A DNA stretch of 64,000 nt from Paenibacillus sp. 1_12. GTDB lineage: Bacteria > Bacillota > Bacilli > Paenibacillales > NBRC-103111. Positions 44,637 through 54,502 of this stretch are shown in pieces (the stretch's first letter is position 1; each line of letters starts with the position of its first letter). The DNA lies in contig NZ_FOTE01000023.1 in NCBI RefSeq assembly GCF_900114475.1, forward strand, positions 1 through 64,000, written 5' to 3'. A program made the position numbers and the translations under genes. The notes below the pieces were generated by a model. That model was given only the letters and a program-made list of their open reading frames with translations. It made no database searches and was not told where the DNA came from.

Positions 44637-45596
44637 ATGCATGAAGCATTGCCTCATCAAAAAACAATAGCTCACAGCCGTGCCCCCCGAGGCTTCGGAC
44701 TGTGGCAGCAATTGATAAAATATCGATACATTTATTTGCTGACGCTGCCTGGTATGTTGTACTTTATCCTGTTCAAATTTGGCCCCATGTGGGGGTTGCT
44801 CATATCATTTCAAGATTATAATCCGTTTCAAGGGTTTTGGGGCAGTGAATGGGTGGGTTTTAAGCATTTCCGCGAGTTGTTTGTCAGCGAATATTTTTAT
44901 ATCATGGCCCGCAATACATTTCTAATCAACATTTTTGGGCTGGTGTTTTCCTTTCCGCTGCCAATCTTGCTCGCACTCATGCTGAATGAAATCCGGCACG
45001 AAGCATTTAAACGAATCAATCAGACGATTATTTATTTGCCTCATTTTTTGTCTTGGGTAGTAGTAGCCAGCATGACATTCTTTATGCTTTCGACGGATGT
45101 GGGCATCATCAATAAGATCATGATGGGGTTCGGCATGAAGCCGGTGTCCTTCTTATCAAATCCAAACTATTTCTGGGGATTAATTACTGCGCAGGGCATT
45201 TGGAAGGACGCGGGCTGGGGCACGATCATTTTTCTCGCGGCCATGGCGGGCGTCGATCCCCAACGTTATGAAGCTGCAGTCGTGGACGGTGCATCGCGGT
45301 TGAGGCAGATCTGGCATATTACGCTGCCAGCGATCCGGCCGACCATTATCATTCTGCTCATATTACGGCTGGGCCATATAGCAGATGTCGGGTTCGAGCA
45401 GCTGCTGCTTATGCAAAATTCACTTGTTTTACCGGTAGCCGAAGTTTTTGACACCTACGCGTTTAATCAAGGTATCGTCCGCGGGCAAATCAGCGTCGGG
45501 GTAGCCGTGGGCATGTTTAAAGGTCTGGTTGGTTTGGTGCTGGTGATGAGCTCCAACTTTATCATTAAGAAAATGGGCCATGAAGGCATTTATTAA
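44637..45596 (+). CDS. Sugar ABC transporter permease, LplB type (locus B)
   Basis: This 319-residue permease has six helices and the EAA loop RYEAAVVDGASRLRQIWHI. The N-terminal IYLLTLPGMLYFILFKFGPM and VGFKHFRELF segments are typical of the LplB/YtcP class used for complex polysaccharide fragments. It precedes the LplC partner; no ATPase is present in the locus. Confidence 0.93.
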   Translation: MHEALPHQKTIAHSRAPRGFGLWQQLIKYRYIYLLTLPGMLYFILFKFGPMWGLLISFQDYNPFQGFWGSEWVGFKHFRELFVSEYFYIMARNTFLINIFGLVFSFPLPILLALMLNEIRHEAFKRINQTIIYLPHFLSWVVVASMTFFMLSTDVGIINKIMMGFGMKPVSFLSNPNYFWGLITAQGIWKDAGWGTIIFLAAMAGVDPQRYEAAVVDGASRLRQIWHITLPAIRPTIIILLILRLGHIADVGFEQLLLMQNSLVLPVAEVFDTYAFNQGIVRGQISVGVAVGMFKGLVGLVLVMSSNFIIKKMGHEGIY

Positions 45597-45625
45597 ACAA
45601 GGGATAAGTGAGAGGAGGGTAGAGA

Positions 45626-46504
45626 ATGAGTTTTGTTCAAAGGAAAGGTTTAACGTCTGGCGATTGCGTGAATTATTTCCTGCTGCTGTTGGTTTCGTTG
45701 ATTTGCATCTTTCCCTTTTTCTACGTGTTCAGCGTGTCTTTTACCGATCCGAAGGTATATATTCCACTTCAGTTCTATGTATTTCCAGAAAAATGGTCAC
45801 TGGCGTCCTATAAGTATATTTTATCTACAAACAGCTTTATTAACGCTATGAACAGTACGATATTCGTTACAGTCGCAGGAACGATCCTGAATTTGGTCTT
45901 TACCTTTACCATGGCCTACGGATTGACCAAAACGGGGCTTCCCGGACGTTCTGTCATGCTGGGGGCTGTTGTGTTTACGCTTGTATTCAGCGCAGGTCTG
46001 GTTCCCAGCTATTTGCTGGTCAAGCAATTGGGATTGTTGAATTCGTATTGGTCACTCATTTGGCCGGGCTTGACGAACGCATGGAGCTTGATTGTCGTCA
46101 AAAGCTTTATGGATTCGCTGCCAAAGGAGCTGGAGGATTCGGCACGAATCGACGGCTGTACAGATTTGGGCGTGTTTCTCCGAATCGTCATTCCGCTGTC
46201 CATGCCTGCGATTGCCGCTTTTACAATGTTTTTCGCGGTAGCCCATTGGAATACTTATTTTAACGCGTTGATTTATTTGTCCGATGCCAAAAAATGGACG
46301 CTGCAGGTTCTTGTCAAAACGCTTGTCATTGACTCCGACTCCAACGGTGTAGGGGCATCGGGAGCAAGCGAGCAGGGGATCGTCCCGCAGGAAACGATCC
46401 GTATGGCGGCTATTATGCTGTCGATGGCGCCGATTTTGATCGTTTATCCGTTTTTACAAAAGTATTTCGCGCAAGGGGTTTTGTTAGGCTCTGTAAAGGG
46501 ATAA
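45626..46504 (+). CDS. Sugar ABC transporter permease, LplC type (locus B)
   Basis: This 292-residue partner permease has six helices and the EAA loop ELEDSARIDGCTDLGVFLRI. It ends YFAQGVLLGSVKG, the standard ending of the class. GAGGAGG lies 6 bases before the ATG. Confidence 0.93.
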   Translation: MSFVQRKGLTSGDCVNYFLLLLVSLICIFPFFYVFSVSFTDPKVYIPLQFYVFPEKWSLASYKYILSTNSFINAMNSTIFVTVAGTILNLVFTFTMAYGLTKTGLPGRSVMLGAVVFTLVFSAGLVPSYLLVKQLGLLNSYWSLIWPGLTNAWSLIVVKSFMDSLPKELEDSARIDGCTDLGVFLRIVIPLSMPAIAAFTMFFAVAHWNTYFNALIYLSDAKKWTLQVLVKTLVIDSDSNGVGASGASEQGIVPQETIRMAAIMLSMAPILIVYPFLQKYFAQGVLLGSVKG

Positions 46505-46555
46505 GCAATAAAGCCTGTAAACACAGGAAACCGATAAAATGGAGGTTATACTATT

Positions 46556-48667
46556 ATGGCAGGACAATCCAAACCGCAAGTGGCTTACGGAGCGGTATAT
46601 TTCCGCAAATCAAATCCCCCTAGACAGGACTGGGAACGCGATTACGCTCAAGCGGCCAAGGACGGGATGAACATATTCCGGCATTGGTTCATGTGGGGCA
46701 ATATAGAAACCGCTCCTGGCGTCTACGACTGGGAGGATTATGACCGGCATATGGAGCTGGCTGCTCAATACGGGCTCCGGACGATTATTGCTGAGATGAT
46801 TACGTTCATTCCGCAATGGATGTACCGCACTCACAGCCATCTGCTGGAGGAACATGCCGACGGCAGTAAGGTATACGGAGAGATGAACGGCAGCAGCGCT
46901 ACTGGTGGATCGTCAGGTGGCTCAGGAGGAGCCTTATGTCTTGACTTTGCAGAGGCTAAGGAGCATGCGGGACGGTTTTTAAGAGAGCTGGTAACCCGGT
47001 ATAAGGATCACCCTGGTATGTACGGGTATGATGTATGGAACGAATGCAATTACAGCCCCGGCCTCGGTTACTCTACAGCGACGCAAGCGAAATTCAGAGA
47101 GTGGCTGGAGCTGAAGTATGGTAGCTTGAAGAAGCTGAATCAGGCATGGAACCGGTTTACCTATGCTTCTTGGGAGGATGTGCAGGCGCCGAAGCAAATC
47201 GCGCAATTTCCCGAATGTATGGATTGGCTGCAGTTCAAGAAAGAGAATTTCCATAGCCACATGCAGTGGCGTATCGATTTGATCCGCAGCTTGGACAAGG
47301 ATAATCTGATCACCGCTCACGGGATTGCCGCGAGCTTCGAATCGATGGCCTCAGGTGGCTCGGACGATTGGCTCGCCGCCTCAAAGGTCGAGAGCTACGG
47401 CATGACCTGGGTAACGGCACGCAAAGGCAGCGAGCCGTGGAAGCAGGCGCATGCCATTGATATGCTGAGGGCATCGTCAAGAGGCAAGCCTTTCTGGCAT
47501 GCCGAGATGCAGGGAGGACCGTTATGGCTGCAGCCTCAAGTAATCGGCCGTGCCAAGGAGGACGGACGGGTAGCGACGCCAGAAGATATCCGCCTATGGA
47601 ACATGACCTCATTGGCCGGAGGAGCGCGCGGTGTTTTATACTTGCGCTGGAGATCGCTGCTGGACGGTCCACTGTTCGGTGCGTTTGGCCTATATGACAC
47701 GAACGGGCTGCCGAATCCGCGTTCAGAGACGGCAAGCTCGATTGCCCGATGGACCAATGAACCGGAACAAGCAGGTCTGATGAGCGCCCAACCGATTCAA
47801 GGCGACATCGGCATTGTAGTCGTTCCTGAAACGCAGGTATTTAATCATCTGATTCAGCAAGCAGGAGAAGGCAAGTTTTACACCAAATGTATGCAGGGAG
47901 CTTACCGTGGATTTTTTGACAACCATATCCAGGCGGATTGGGTGCATATCGATCATATTGATGAATATTCAACCTTATACCTGCCGTACCCTATTATGCT
48001 GAAAGCTGAGCAAGCCGAGCAATTATCCGATTGGGTAAAACGCGGAGGAATCTTGATTTCGGAGGGCTGCCCAGCCTATTTTGGAGACCGCGGAACTGTG
48101 GGAGTCATCCAGCCTAACTATGGTCTAGACCAAGTTTTCGGCGCCATTCAGCACGAAGTCGAATTTATGCCGGATATTGCCCATACTTTGACGTTTGATT
48201 GGGGTGGCAGGGAAATTGGTGGCGGCTTATTCCGTCAATCCTACAAGCCGCTTACCGGCAAAGTGTGCGGAACCTACTCAGACGGGAGTGCGGCTGTAAT
48301 TGAGCATACATACGGGGATGGAAAAGTTTTGCTAATCGGTACATTTCCTTCCGAAGCGTATCAGCGTACCGAAGATCCGGGTACTCGCAGCTTTTTCCGG
48401 AATGTGCTTGCATGGGCAGGAATAAAGCCGCAGGTTACGGTAGCTTCCCCGCACCTGCAGGTAAGATTGCAAAGCGGTGACGCCGGCAAGTATGCATGGA
48501 TTATTAATCCGTATCATGAACCGGTCAGTTCGGTTATTGAATTATCCGATGCAGTTGGTCCTGCAGCTGTTAAGAACGTGTTGTGGGGGGAATATAGCGG
48601 CAGTGTGACAGACGGTCGGCTCGACATTACGGTGCCTGCCAAGGATGTGATTATTTTAGAGCTATAG
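46556..48667 (+). CDS. GH42-like beta-galactosidase (locus B)
   Basis: This 703-residue cytoplasmic enzyme (no signal peptide) has a catalytic TIM barrel (about 1-400), a Rossmann-like trimerisation domain (about 400-620) and a small beta domain at the C-terminus, as in GH42. Acid/base candidate is Glu163 (VWNECN); nucleophile candidate is Glu317 (FWHAEMQGG). A Gly/Ser-rich insert (ATGGSSGGSGG, about 120-132) is longer than in its paralogue at 59341. GH42 enzymes release galactose from galacto-oligosaccharides; some accept arabinosides. TGGAGG precedes the ATG. Confidence 0.9.
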   Translation: MAGQSKPQVAYGAVYFRKSNPPRQDWERDYAQAAKDGMNIFRHWFMWGNIETAPGVYDWEDYDRHMELAAQYGLRTIIAEMITFIPQWMYRTHSHLLEEHADGSKVYGEMNGSSATGGSSGGSGGALCLDFAEAKEHAGRFLRELVTRYKDHPGMYGYDVWNECNYSPGLGYSTATQAKFREWLELKYGSLKKLNQAWNRFTYASWEDVQAPKQIAQFPECMDWLQFKKENFHSHMQWRIDLIRSLDKDNLITAHGIAASFESMASGGSDDWLAASKVESYGMTWVTARKGSEPWKQAHAIDMLRASSRGKPFWHAEMQGGPLWLQPQVIGRAKEDGRVATPEDIRLWNMTSLAGGARGVLYLRWRSLLDGPLFGAFGLYDTNGLPNPRSETASSIARWTNEPEQAGLMSAQPIQGDIGIVVVPETQVFNHLIQQAGEGKFYTKCMQGAYRGFFDNHIQADWVHIDHIDEYSTLYLPYPIMLKAEQAEQLSDWVKRGGILISEGCPAYFGDRGTVGVIQPNYGLDQVFGAIQHEVEFMPDIAHTLTFDWGGREIGGGLFRQSYKPLTGKVCGTYSDGSAAVIEHTYGDGKVLLIGTFPSEAYQRTEDPGTRSFFRNVLAWAGIKPQVTVASPHLQVRLQSGDAGKYAWIINPYHEPVSSVIELSDAVGPAAVKNVLWGEYSGSVTDGRLDITVPAKDVIILEL

Positions 48668-48730
48668 ATGAAGGAACGAGACGCATCAGCGCACTAAAAA
48701 AAATTTTAACGTAGAAGAGGAGGATCTCCA

Positions 48731-50260
48731 ATGAAAAAACAATGGAACATACAAAAAACAATCGCTTTATGGGCTGTTGTGTCAATGATGGCTAGCACAG
48801 CGGCAGGATGCAGCGGAGGGGAGCCGAAGGCGGCAGACCCCGCCAAGGGCGAGTCCAAAGAGCCTATTAGCATCAAAATGCTGGCCCCGCTATATGAAGA
48901 AGTACCTGATATGAAAAACCAATATTGGACCGAGCTGCAAAAAATGACCCATTCCAAGCTCGATATTCAATGGGCGCCTTCAGGTGATTACGATACCAAA
49001 TTTGATTTGGTGCTCGCCTCCGGTGATATCCCTGAGGTCATTGTCGGCAATAATATTAGCCGTCCAACGCTTGCAACCGCTATCAAACAGGGAGCTTTCT
49101 GGGATTTGACGCCGCTGCTAGGCGATTTCAAGGATTATCCGAATCTTAAAAAAAATGCGGATTTAGGAGTATTTAAGCTAGCGAGGATTGACGGGAAAAT
49201 ATGGGGTATCCCCCGCATGCGCTCCGAGATCGATTTGAGTCTGAAATTCCGCAAGGATTGGTCCGATAAATTGGGCCTACCACTCCCGAAAACATTGGAT
49301 GAATATGCCACCGTAATGAAGAAAATTATTGAAAGTGATCCTGACGGCAACGGCAAAAAAGATACACTTGGGCTCATCGGTCACGGCGGTATTGTGGATG
49401 ATGCGACAGGTCCCTTTGAAGCGGCTTTCGGCGGATTTACCCCTACTTACGATGAGGAGAAGGGCTTAATCTACCACACGCTCACCCCTCAATACGTGGA
49501 CATGATCGAGTGGTTCAGCAAGCTGTATAAGGACGGCGTATTGGCCCAGGAATTTTCGGTTATGAAAAAGACGCAGGCTGAGGAATTATACAATACAGGC
49601 CGTGCTGTATCTTACGGACGCAATACATGGCGCGACTGGAGTATGGAGCAGGAAATTAAAAAAGTGCAAAAGGGTGCTGAAGTCGTCAGTCTGCAGTTGC
49701 AGGGACCTAAAGGTCCGAACATATTATTAGGCGTACCGATTAATGCCGCATTCTATATTTCCAAAAAGGTGCCGGAAGAGAAGGTCAAACAGTTATTAAA
49801 ATATTTTGAAACAACAGCTTCGCCTGAGGTTATGGCGTTTGCTTATCAGGGAATTCTGGATGTTCACTATAAGATGGTTGACGGACAGCCGATGCTGACT
49901 GAGCAGGGAACCAAAGAGGTCAATGTGACCAGCTTGCAGCCGTTGGCGTTATCCTTTGATAAGTGGGTGAAGGTGAATAATCCGTCCGCTCCTAAAGCTT
50001 ATAACGATGCCAAGAAAAAGGAGGTTGAAGTCTACGAGAAAATTGGCGCGAAAAATCCGTTCAGCTGGCTTACTTCCGCGACATGGACATCCGTGTGGCC
50101 TAAATATGATAGTGAATTTAAAACGATGCAAACTAAAGCCATAGTAGGTCAAATTTCTGTGGATGAATTTAAGACCTACGTAGAGAAGCTGCGCAAGACG
50201 CCTGAATTGAAGAAAGCGTTTCAAGAATTTGCCGAAGCAGAGAAGGAATTTAATAAGTAA
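48731..50260 (+). CDS. Extracellular solute-binding lipoprotein, LplA type (locus B)
   Basis: This 509-residue binding protein has a lipoprotein signal (lipobox TAAGC, Cys about residue 27) and the LplA-type layout: MTHSKLDIQWAPSGDYDTKF, WDLTPLLGDFKDYPNLKKN and DPDGNGKKDTLGLIG. The DxDxNGKxD segment is a calcium-loop signature common in this class. It delivers substrate to the permeases at 44637 and 45626, from which it is separated by the GH42 gene. AAGAGGAGG lies just before the ATG. Confidence 0.92.
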   Translation: MKKQWNIQKTIALWAVVSMMASTAAGCSGGEPKAADPAKGESKEPISIKMLAPLYEEVPDMKNQYWTELQKMTHSKLDIQWAPSGDYDTKFDLVLASGDIPEVIVGNNISRPTLATAIKQGAFWDLTPLLGDFKDYPNLKKNADLGVFKLARIDGKIWGIPRMRSEIDLSLKFRKDWSDKLGLPLPKTLDEYATVMKKIIESDPDGNGKKDTLGLIGHGGIVDDATGPFEAAFGGFTPTYDEEKGLIYHTLTPQYVDMIEWFSKLYKDGVLAQEFSVMKKTQAEELYNTGRAVSYGRNTWRDWSMEQEIKKVQKGAEVVSLQLQGPKGPNILLGVPINAAFYISKKVPEEKVKQLLKYFETTASPEVMAFAYQGILDVHYKMVDGQPMLTEQGTKEVNVTSLQPLALSFDKWVKVNNPSAPKAYNDAKKKEVEVYEKIGAKNPFSWLTSATWTSVWPKYDSEFKTMQTKAIVGQISVDEFKTYVEKLRKTPELKKAFQEFAEAEKEFNK

Positions 50261-50282
50261 TAATCGAACATGTTAGGCATAG

Positions 50283-50306
50283 GGTGAGGCTCTGGCCTCA
50301 CCTGTT
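50283..50306 (+). terminator. Terminator after locus B binding protein
   Basis: GGTGAGGC and GCCTCACC form a perfect 8-bp stem with a TCTG loop, followed by TGTTTAT. The next gene is 38 bases downstream, so it may be only partial. Confidence 0.6.
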
Positions 50307-50340
50307 TATGTTGATGAAACTTTGAACTGGAGGGGCTTCC

Positions 50341-52674
50341 ATGGTTAACGTGTGGCAGCGTGTGTGGAAATCCGTATTTTCTCCATCTCACGATTATAAT
50401 GGCGTATTTCTGCACCGTATGATCTGGCTCGGCTGTATTTCTGCATGCATTCCGGTAATTATAGGAGGAACTATTTACTACCAGACCTCCATGAACCAAA
50501 TGTACAAGCAAATTAGAGATGAAAGCCAGGTATCGTTGACTTTGGTTAATGATCGGATGGAGCGCATCTTAGAGCGGGTCGAACAGGAATCGCTTAACCT
50601 ATCCATGGAACCTATTGTAACAGAAACTTTTTTCACTCCTGATTTTAAAAAGCAATACATTTACCAAAAGCTAATTTTGGATAGCATGCTGCGCAAAAAA
50701 AACGCCTCTGAAGCAGTCAGCGAAATCATTCTGTACAGTGTCGGATCCGAATTGATTTTATCCAATGAATACGGGCATATTTCGTATCAGGATTATAAAT
50801 TCCGCTCCGATCTTGATGCTGCTGTCGCATCCAACAAACAATCGGAGTGGGTCATTTTGCCTGAGTCAGGTAAAAACGGCTATGTATCGTTTATCAGGCA
50901 GCTGCCTATTATTTCGCTGGACCAAATAAACGGGGCTGTCATTTTTCAAGTAAAAGAAAATGAGCTTAGCAGCAATTTATTGGATTCCATCTCATTTATA
51001 CCGGGCCAAGGAGTAATTGTGCTGGATACCCAAAACAAGATTATGCTCCATTCGAAAAAGAAGGAGCTCTTGAGGACGAAGATAGACGATGATCAGGCAG
51101 TACAAAGCATTCTTGCCTCGGTTGATAAATCGGGAAACTTCTTCTCAGGTAATCCTGCAGGAGAGCAAACTTTGTATACCTTCGTTAAGTCCTCTATGGG
51201 TCGGACATATATTTCCACCGTTCCTAAAAAAGAAATAGACAGCCGCATGAGCTGGGTGCGTTGGGTTACCATGTTCACGGTGCTGATGCTGCTCGCAATC
51301 GGTGTATTGATCAGTTATGTAAATTCTCGAAGAGTTTACAATCCCATCGAGCATCTGTTCAAATACGGAAAAAGCCTGAGCAGGGGCCAGATTGCAAGCA
51401 GAGACCATAATGAGCTCAATTATATTCGGGAGTGTCTTAACTTTTTGAGCAAGGAGTCGGAGCAGCTATCCGGCTATTTAAGCAGCTTGGAGCCCGGACT
51501 GCGGGAACGTTTTTTTCATAAACTGCTGGATAACGAATACGGGCTGCCCATTACGCTCAATGAGGATTGTCACCGTTTCGGCATTGCCTTGACGGGCAGC
51601 TATATAGTGATTGTTGTCGATGTTGAGCATTATTACCGGGAGACACGGTTTATGCCCGAGGATAAGCCAATTGTCAGCTTTGCCATAGCCAACGTGATGG
51701 ATGAGCTATTGAACGAATACAAGTCTTTGAATGGATATGTCGTGAATTTTAATCAGAGCCGGGGAATCGCCATATTAAACGATTGCAGTAAAACCAACTA
51801 TGATCAATTTGTACAGGAAACCAAGCAATACGCAGCTACCGTTTGCGATGCTTTGCAGCAATATTTAAAACTTAAAGTGTCTGTAGGCATCGGAAAAGTG
51901 TACTCCCATGCTGCGGATATTCCGGTTTCTTACAGGGAGGCGCTGACAGCGCTGCAATACCGCATGCACCGTGATACAAACCCGGTCCTTTATATCGAAG
52001 ATTTAGAAGTCCCGAGAAAAAAAACGGCCGTCTATTACCCCCGTGCGGAAGAAAAGGCTATTTTGGCATCGTTGTCCAAGGGGGATTTTGAAGAAGCGCA
52101 GCGAGCGCTTAAAGGCTTTGCAGACGCGCTTCGCGATTCCGAGACATACAATTTTATTTATCAAGCCTACCACGTTCTGCTTTCCTCTATAATTGAATCG
52201 GTCGAGCAGTGCGGAGTTAGTATTCTCGACATTTTGGAAAACAACTTGTTTGATCAACTGAAAGGAAGACAAACGCAGTTGGAAATGTATGATTGGTTTG
52301 TCGACGTCTGCTTTCCTTTATATAGAAGACTCATTGATCAACATCCAGGGGATTCCGCAAAAATGGAAATTAATCGAGTCTGCCAATATATCCATGATCA
52401 TATTCAAACGGATATTTCGCTGACCTTGTGCTCGGAGCTTATAGGAATGAGCCCTTCTTACGTGAGCAGGCTGTTTAAGAAGGAGATGGAAATGTCATTT
52501 GTCGAGTATGTCATGATCTGTAAGATGGAGGAAGCGAAGCGGATGCTGCTGGACACCGAAAGAAATGTGTTTGACATTGCCCTTTCAATCGGCTATTCCG
52601 AGCGCAATTTAAATCGTATTTTTCAACGTTATATGAAGCAATCTCCCGGTCAATTCCGAGCAAGCAACCGTTAA
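50341..52674 (+). CDS. Membrane-bound AraC-family regulator, YesS-like (locus B)
   Basis: This 777-residue regulator combines an extracellular sensor and DNA binding in one chain: a helix at about 27-47, an extracellular Cache-type domain to about 300, a second helix (about 302-322), a cytoplasmic linker, a GGDEF-like degenerate region around SVGIGKVYSHAADIPVSYRE, and the C-terminal AraC pair (LTLCSELIGMSPSYVSRLFK and VFDIALSIGYSERNLNRIFQ). It probably senses substrate for locus B. TGGAGGGG precedes the ATG. Confidence 0.92.
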   Translation: MVNVWQRVWKSVFSPSHDYNGVFLHRMIWLGCISACIPVIIGGTIYYQTSMNQMYKQIRDESQVSLTLVNDRMERILERVEQESLNLSMEPIVTETFFTPDFKKQYIYQKLILDSMLRKKNASEAVSEIILYSVGSELILSNEYGHISYQDYKFRSDLDAAVASNKQSEWVILPESGKNGYVSFIRQLPIISLDQINGAVIFQVKENELSSNLLDSISFIPGQGVIVLDTQNKIMLHSKKKELLRTKIDDDQAVQSILASVDKSGNFFSGNPAGEQTLYTFVKSSMGRTYISTVPKKEIDSRMSWVRWVTMFTVLMLLAIGVLISYVNSRRVYNPIEHLFKYGKSLSRGQIASRDHNELNYIRECLNFLSKESEQLSGYLSSLEPGLRERFFHKLLDNEYGLPITLNEDCHRFGIALTGSYIVIVVDVEHYYRETRFMPEDKPIVSFAIANVMDELLNEYKSLNGYVVNFNQSRGIAILNDCSKTNYDQFVQETKQYAATVCDALQQYLKLKVSVGIGKVYSHAADIPVSYREALTALQYRMHRDTNPVLYIEDLEVPRKKTAVYYPRAEEKAILASLSKGDFEEAQRALKGFADALRDSETYNFIYQAYHVLLSSIIESVEQCGVSILDILENNLFDQLKGRQTQLEMYDWFVDVCFPLYRRLIDQHPGDSAKMEINRVCQYIHDHIQTDISLTLCSELIGMSPSYVSRLFKKEMEMSFVEYVMICKMEEAKRMLLDTERNVFDIALSIGYSERNLNRIFQRYMKQSPGQFRASNR

Positions 52675-52747
52675 ATAAATGATAAAGTGACGGACTATGG
52701 CTCCTCAAGTTCCGTTCCAAGCAGTTGGAGCCCTGATCGGCATAGTA

Positions 52748-52792
52748 GAAAATACCTGCCCATGAAATTCATTCATGTGGGCAGGTTTTCTG
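52748..52792 (+). terminator. Strong terminator between locus B and locus C
   Basis: CCTGCCCATGAA and TTCATGTGGGCAGG form a long stem (one bulged T), with A-rich 5' and TTTTCTGTC 3' flanks, so it could act on both strands. Confidence 0.85.
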
Positions 52793-52842
52793 TCTACTGA
52801 TAATAGGACTAGTTTTAAATTCGAGTATTTGGAGATGAGCAA

Positions 52843-54498
52843 GTGAAGCTAAAGCATAAATATTTGCTGATGTCCGTCCTTTTTATGGCATTTCCGCTTC
52901 TGGCCAGCCTGCTGTTTACTTATAATGAAATTCAAAAGCAATACAGAGAAGAGATTATTACCTCGCATCTGCAATTGATGAACCAGCTAAACCGTAATAT
53001 CCAATATTCGGTTAACGAGCTAGATAACAAGCTTATGAGTATTTATGAAACGTCTGATGTGTATGATTATTTAATCAATTTGACGAATAATAACACGATT
53101 TCCCCGGAAAGACAGCAGAGAATGGAAACACTACTGAAGGTACTGACCTTGTCGATGAAAGGCTTCAGCAGCGTTTATCTGTATTTGGATGCCAAGCAGT
53201 ATCTTTACAGAGTGGACTACCTGAATTTAGGTCTATTAAACAGCTTCACCTACAAGGATAGAATTTGGTTGAATGAGGTTGAGCAGGGCGGCGGTGCGAT
53301 GACTATCCATACTTCTTCTTCAGAGGATGTGAATGAAGTATTCATCGGGAGAGCCATATCCGATGTCATTCAAAAAAAGAAGGTAGGGGTTCTTGGTTTA
53401 GGCCTTAACAAGAAGTTTTTTGTAGATCTATTCGGCGAAGATTATGCAAACGATTACATTCAGGTCAATGATTCCAAAGGGAACGTGATTTATGAAACCC
53501 GAAAGCTAGATTTACAGAAAGACCTAGTCTATGTAATTAAGAGCGAAGAAAATAAGTACGGCTGGTTTGTGGTGAAGTATATTCCTCAATCCATCGTGAA
53601 GCAGACCGCTTGGAATTCGATTAAATTTACGATCTATCTCGGAGTCGGCGTCCTAATTGTCGGAATTGTGCTGTGGTTGCTGTTTGCCCAGCAATTTTAC
53701 CGCCCGATTGTCAGCTTGGCACAGACCATGAAAAATGTAGGGAACGGTAATTTTAAGCTCGATATCTCAGATCCTATCAATGACAGACCAGATGAAATCG
53801 GGTTCTTGTCGCGGCAATTCCATGTGATGGTGACGAAGCTGGAGGCAATGATCCAGAATGAGTATGAGCTCAAATTACAGGAATCGTATTCACGGGTAAA
53901 GGCGCTGCAAGCACAAATCAATCCGCATTTTTTGTACAATACCTTAACCTCCATGTATTCGGAGGCGCTGGACGCCGGAGCTGCTTCGATTTGTTCGATG
54001 ATCAAATCATTGTCATCGATTTTTCGCTATACGATTGAATCCGAGCATGACCTTGTGCCTTTATCGCGGGAGATTGAGCATGTCCGTCATTATTTGCAAA
54101 TTCAGAAATATCGGTTTGAGGAAAAGCTGAGCTTTCACATCGCAATCGATGAATCCTTAATGGATGTGTCTTGTGTGAAGCTTTCGCTGCAGCCTATCGT
54201 TGAGAATGCGATTTTGCATGGGATTACGAGAAAAGGCTGCGGAACCTTAACCATTACTGGCAAAAAGGAAGATGGTCAAATCATGATTATAATAACCGAC
54301 ACGGGCTGTGGTATTTTACCCGAAAGGCTTATAGCCCTGCAGCTTGGCCTGAATGTCGATGCCAGAGATGACAATCATATCGGGCTAAGCAACGTCCAGC
54401 AAAGAGTACAGCATTTTTTCAAGAATTCAACAGGCATACAATTGCAAAGTCAATTTGGTGAAGGGACAGAGGTTTCTGTCATTTGGAGGGTAGATTAA
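52843..54498 (+). CDS. YesM-type sensor histidine kinase (locus C)
   Basis: This 551-residue kinase has helices at about 7-24 and 263-285 around an extracellular sensor, a HAMP segment, His362 in QINPHFLYNTL, the N-box VENAILHG and the G-box TDTGCGI. The start is GTG 52843, after a GGAG site. It is paired with the regulator encoded 4 bases downstream. Confidence 0.92.
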   Translation: MKLKHKYLLMSVLFMAFPLLASLLFTYNEIQKQYREEIITSHLQLMNQLNRNIQYSVNELDNKLMSIYETSDVYDYLINLTNNNTISPERQQRMETLLKVLTLSMKGFSSVYLYLDAKQYLYRVDYLNLGLLNSFTYKDRIWLNEVEQGGGAMTIHTSSSEDVNEVFIGRAISDVIQKKKVGVLGLGLNKKFFVDLFGEDYANDYIQVNDSKGNVIYETRKLDLQKDLVYVIKSEENKYGWFVVKYIPQSIVKQTAWNSIKFTIYLGVGVLIVGIVLWLLFAQQFYRPIVSLAQTMKNVGNGNFKLDISDPINDRPDEIGFLSRQFHVMVTKLEAMIQNEYELKLQESYSRVKALQAQINPHFLYNTLTSMYSEALDAGAASICSMIKSLSSIFRYTIESEHDLVPLSREIEHVRHYLQIQKYRFEEKLSFHIAIDESLMDVSCVKLSLQPIVENAILHGITRKGCGTLTITGKKEDGQIMIIITDTGCGILPERLIALQLGLNVDARDDNHIGLSNVQQRVQHFFKNSTGIQLQSQFGEGTEVSVIWRVD

Positions 54499-54502
54499 AG
54501 CG

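Noticed and set aside
47310-47735. Minus-strand frame of 141 codons inside the GH42 gene
   Set aside because: Antisense shadow in a GC-richer gene, rich in Arg/Ser/Pro, no ribosome site.
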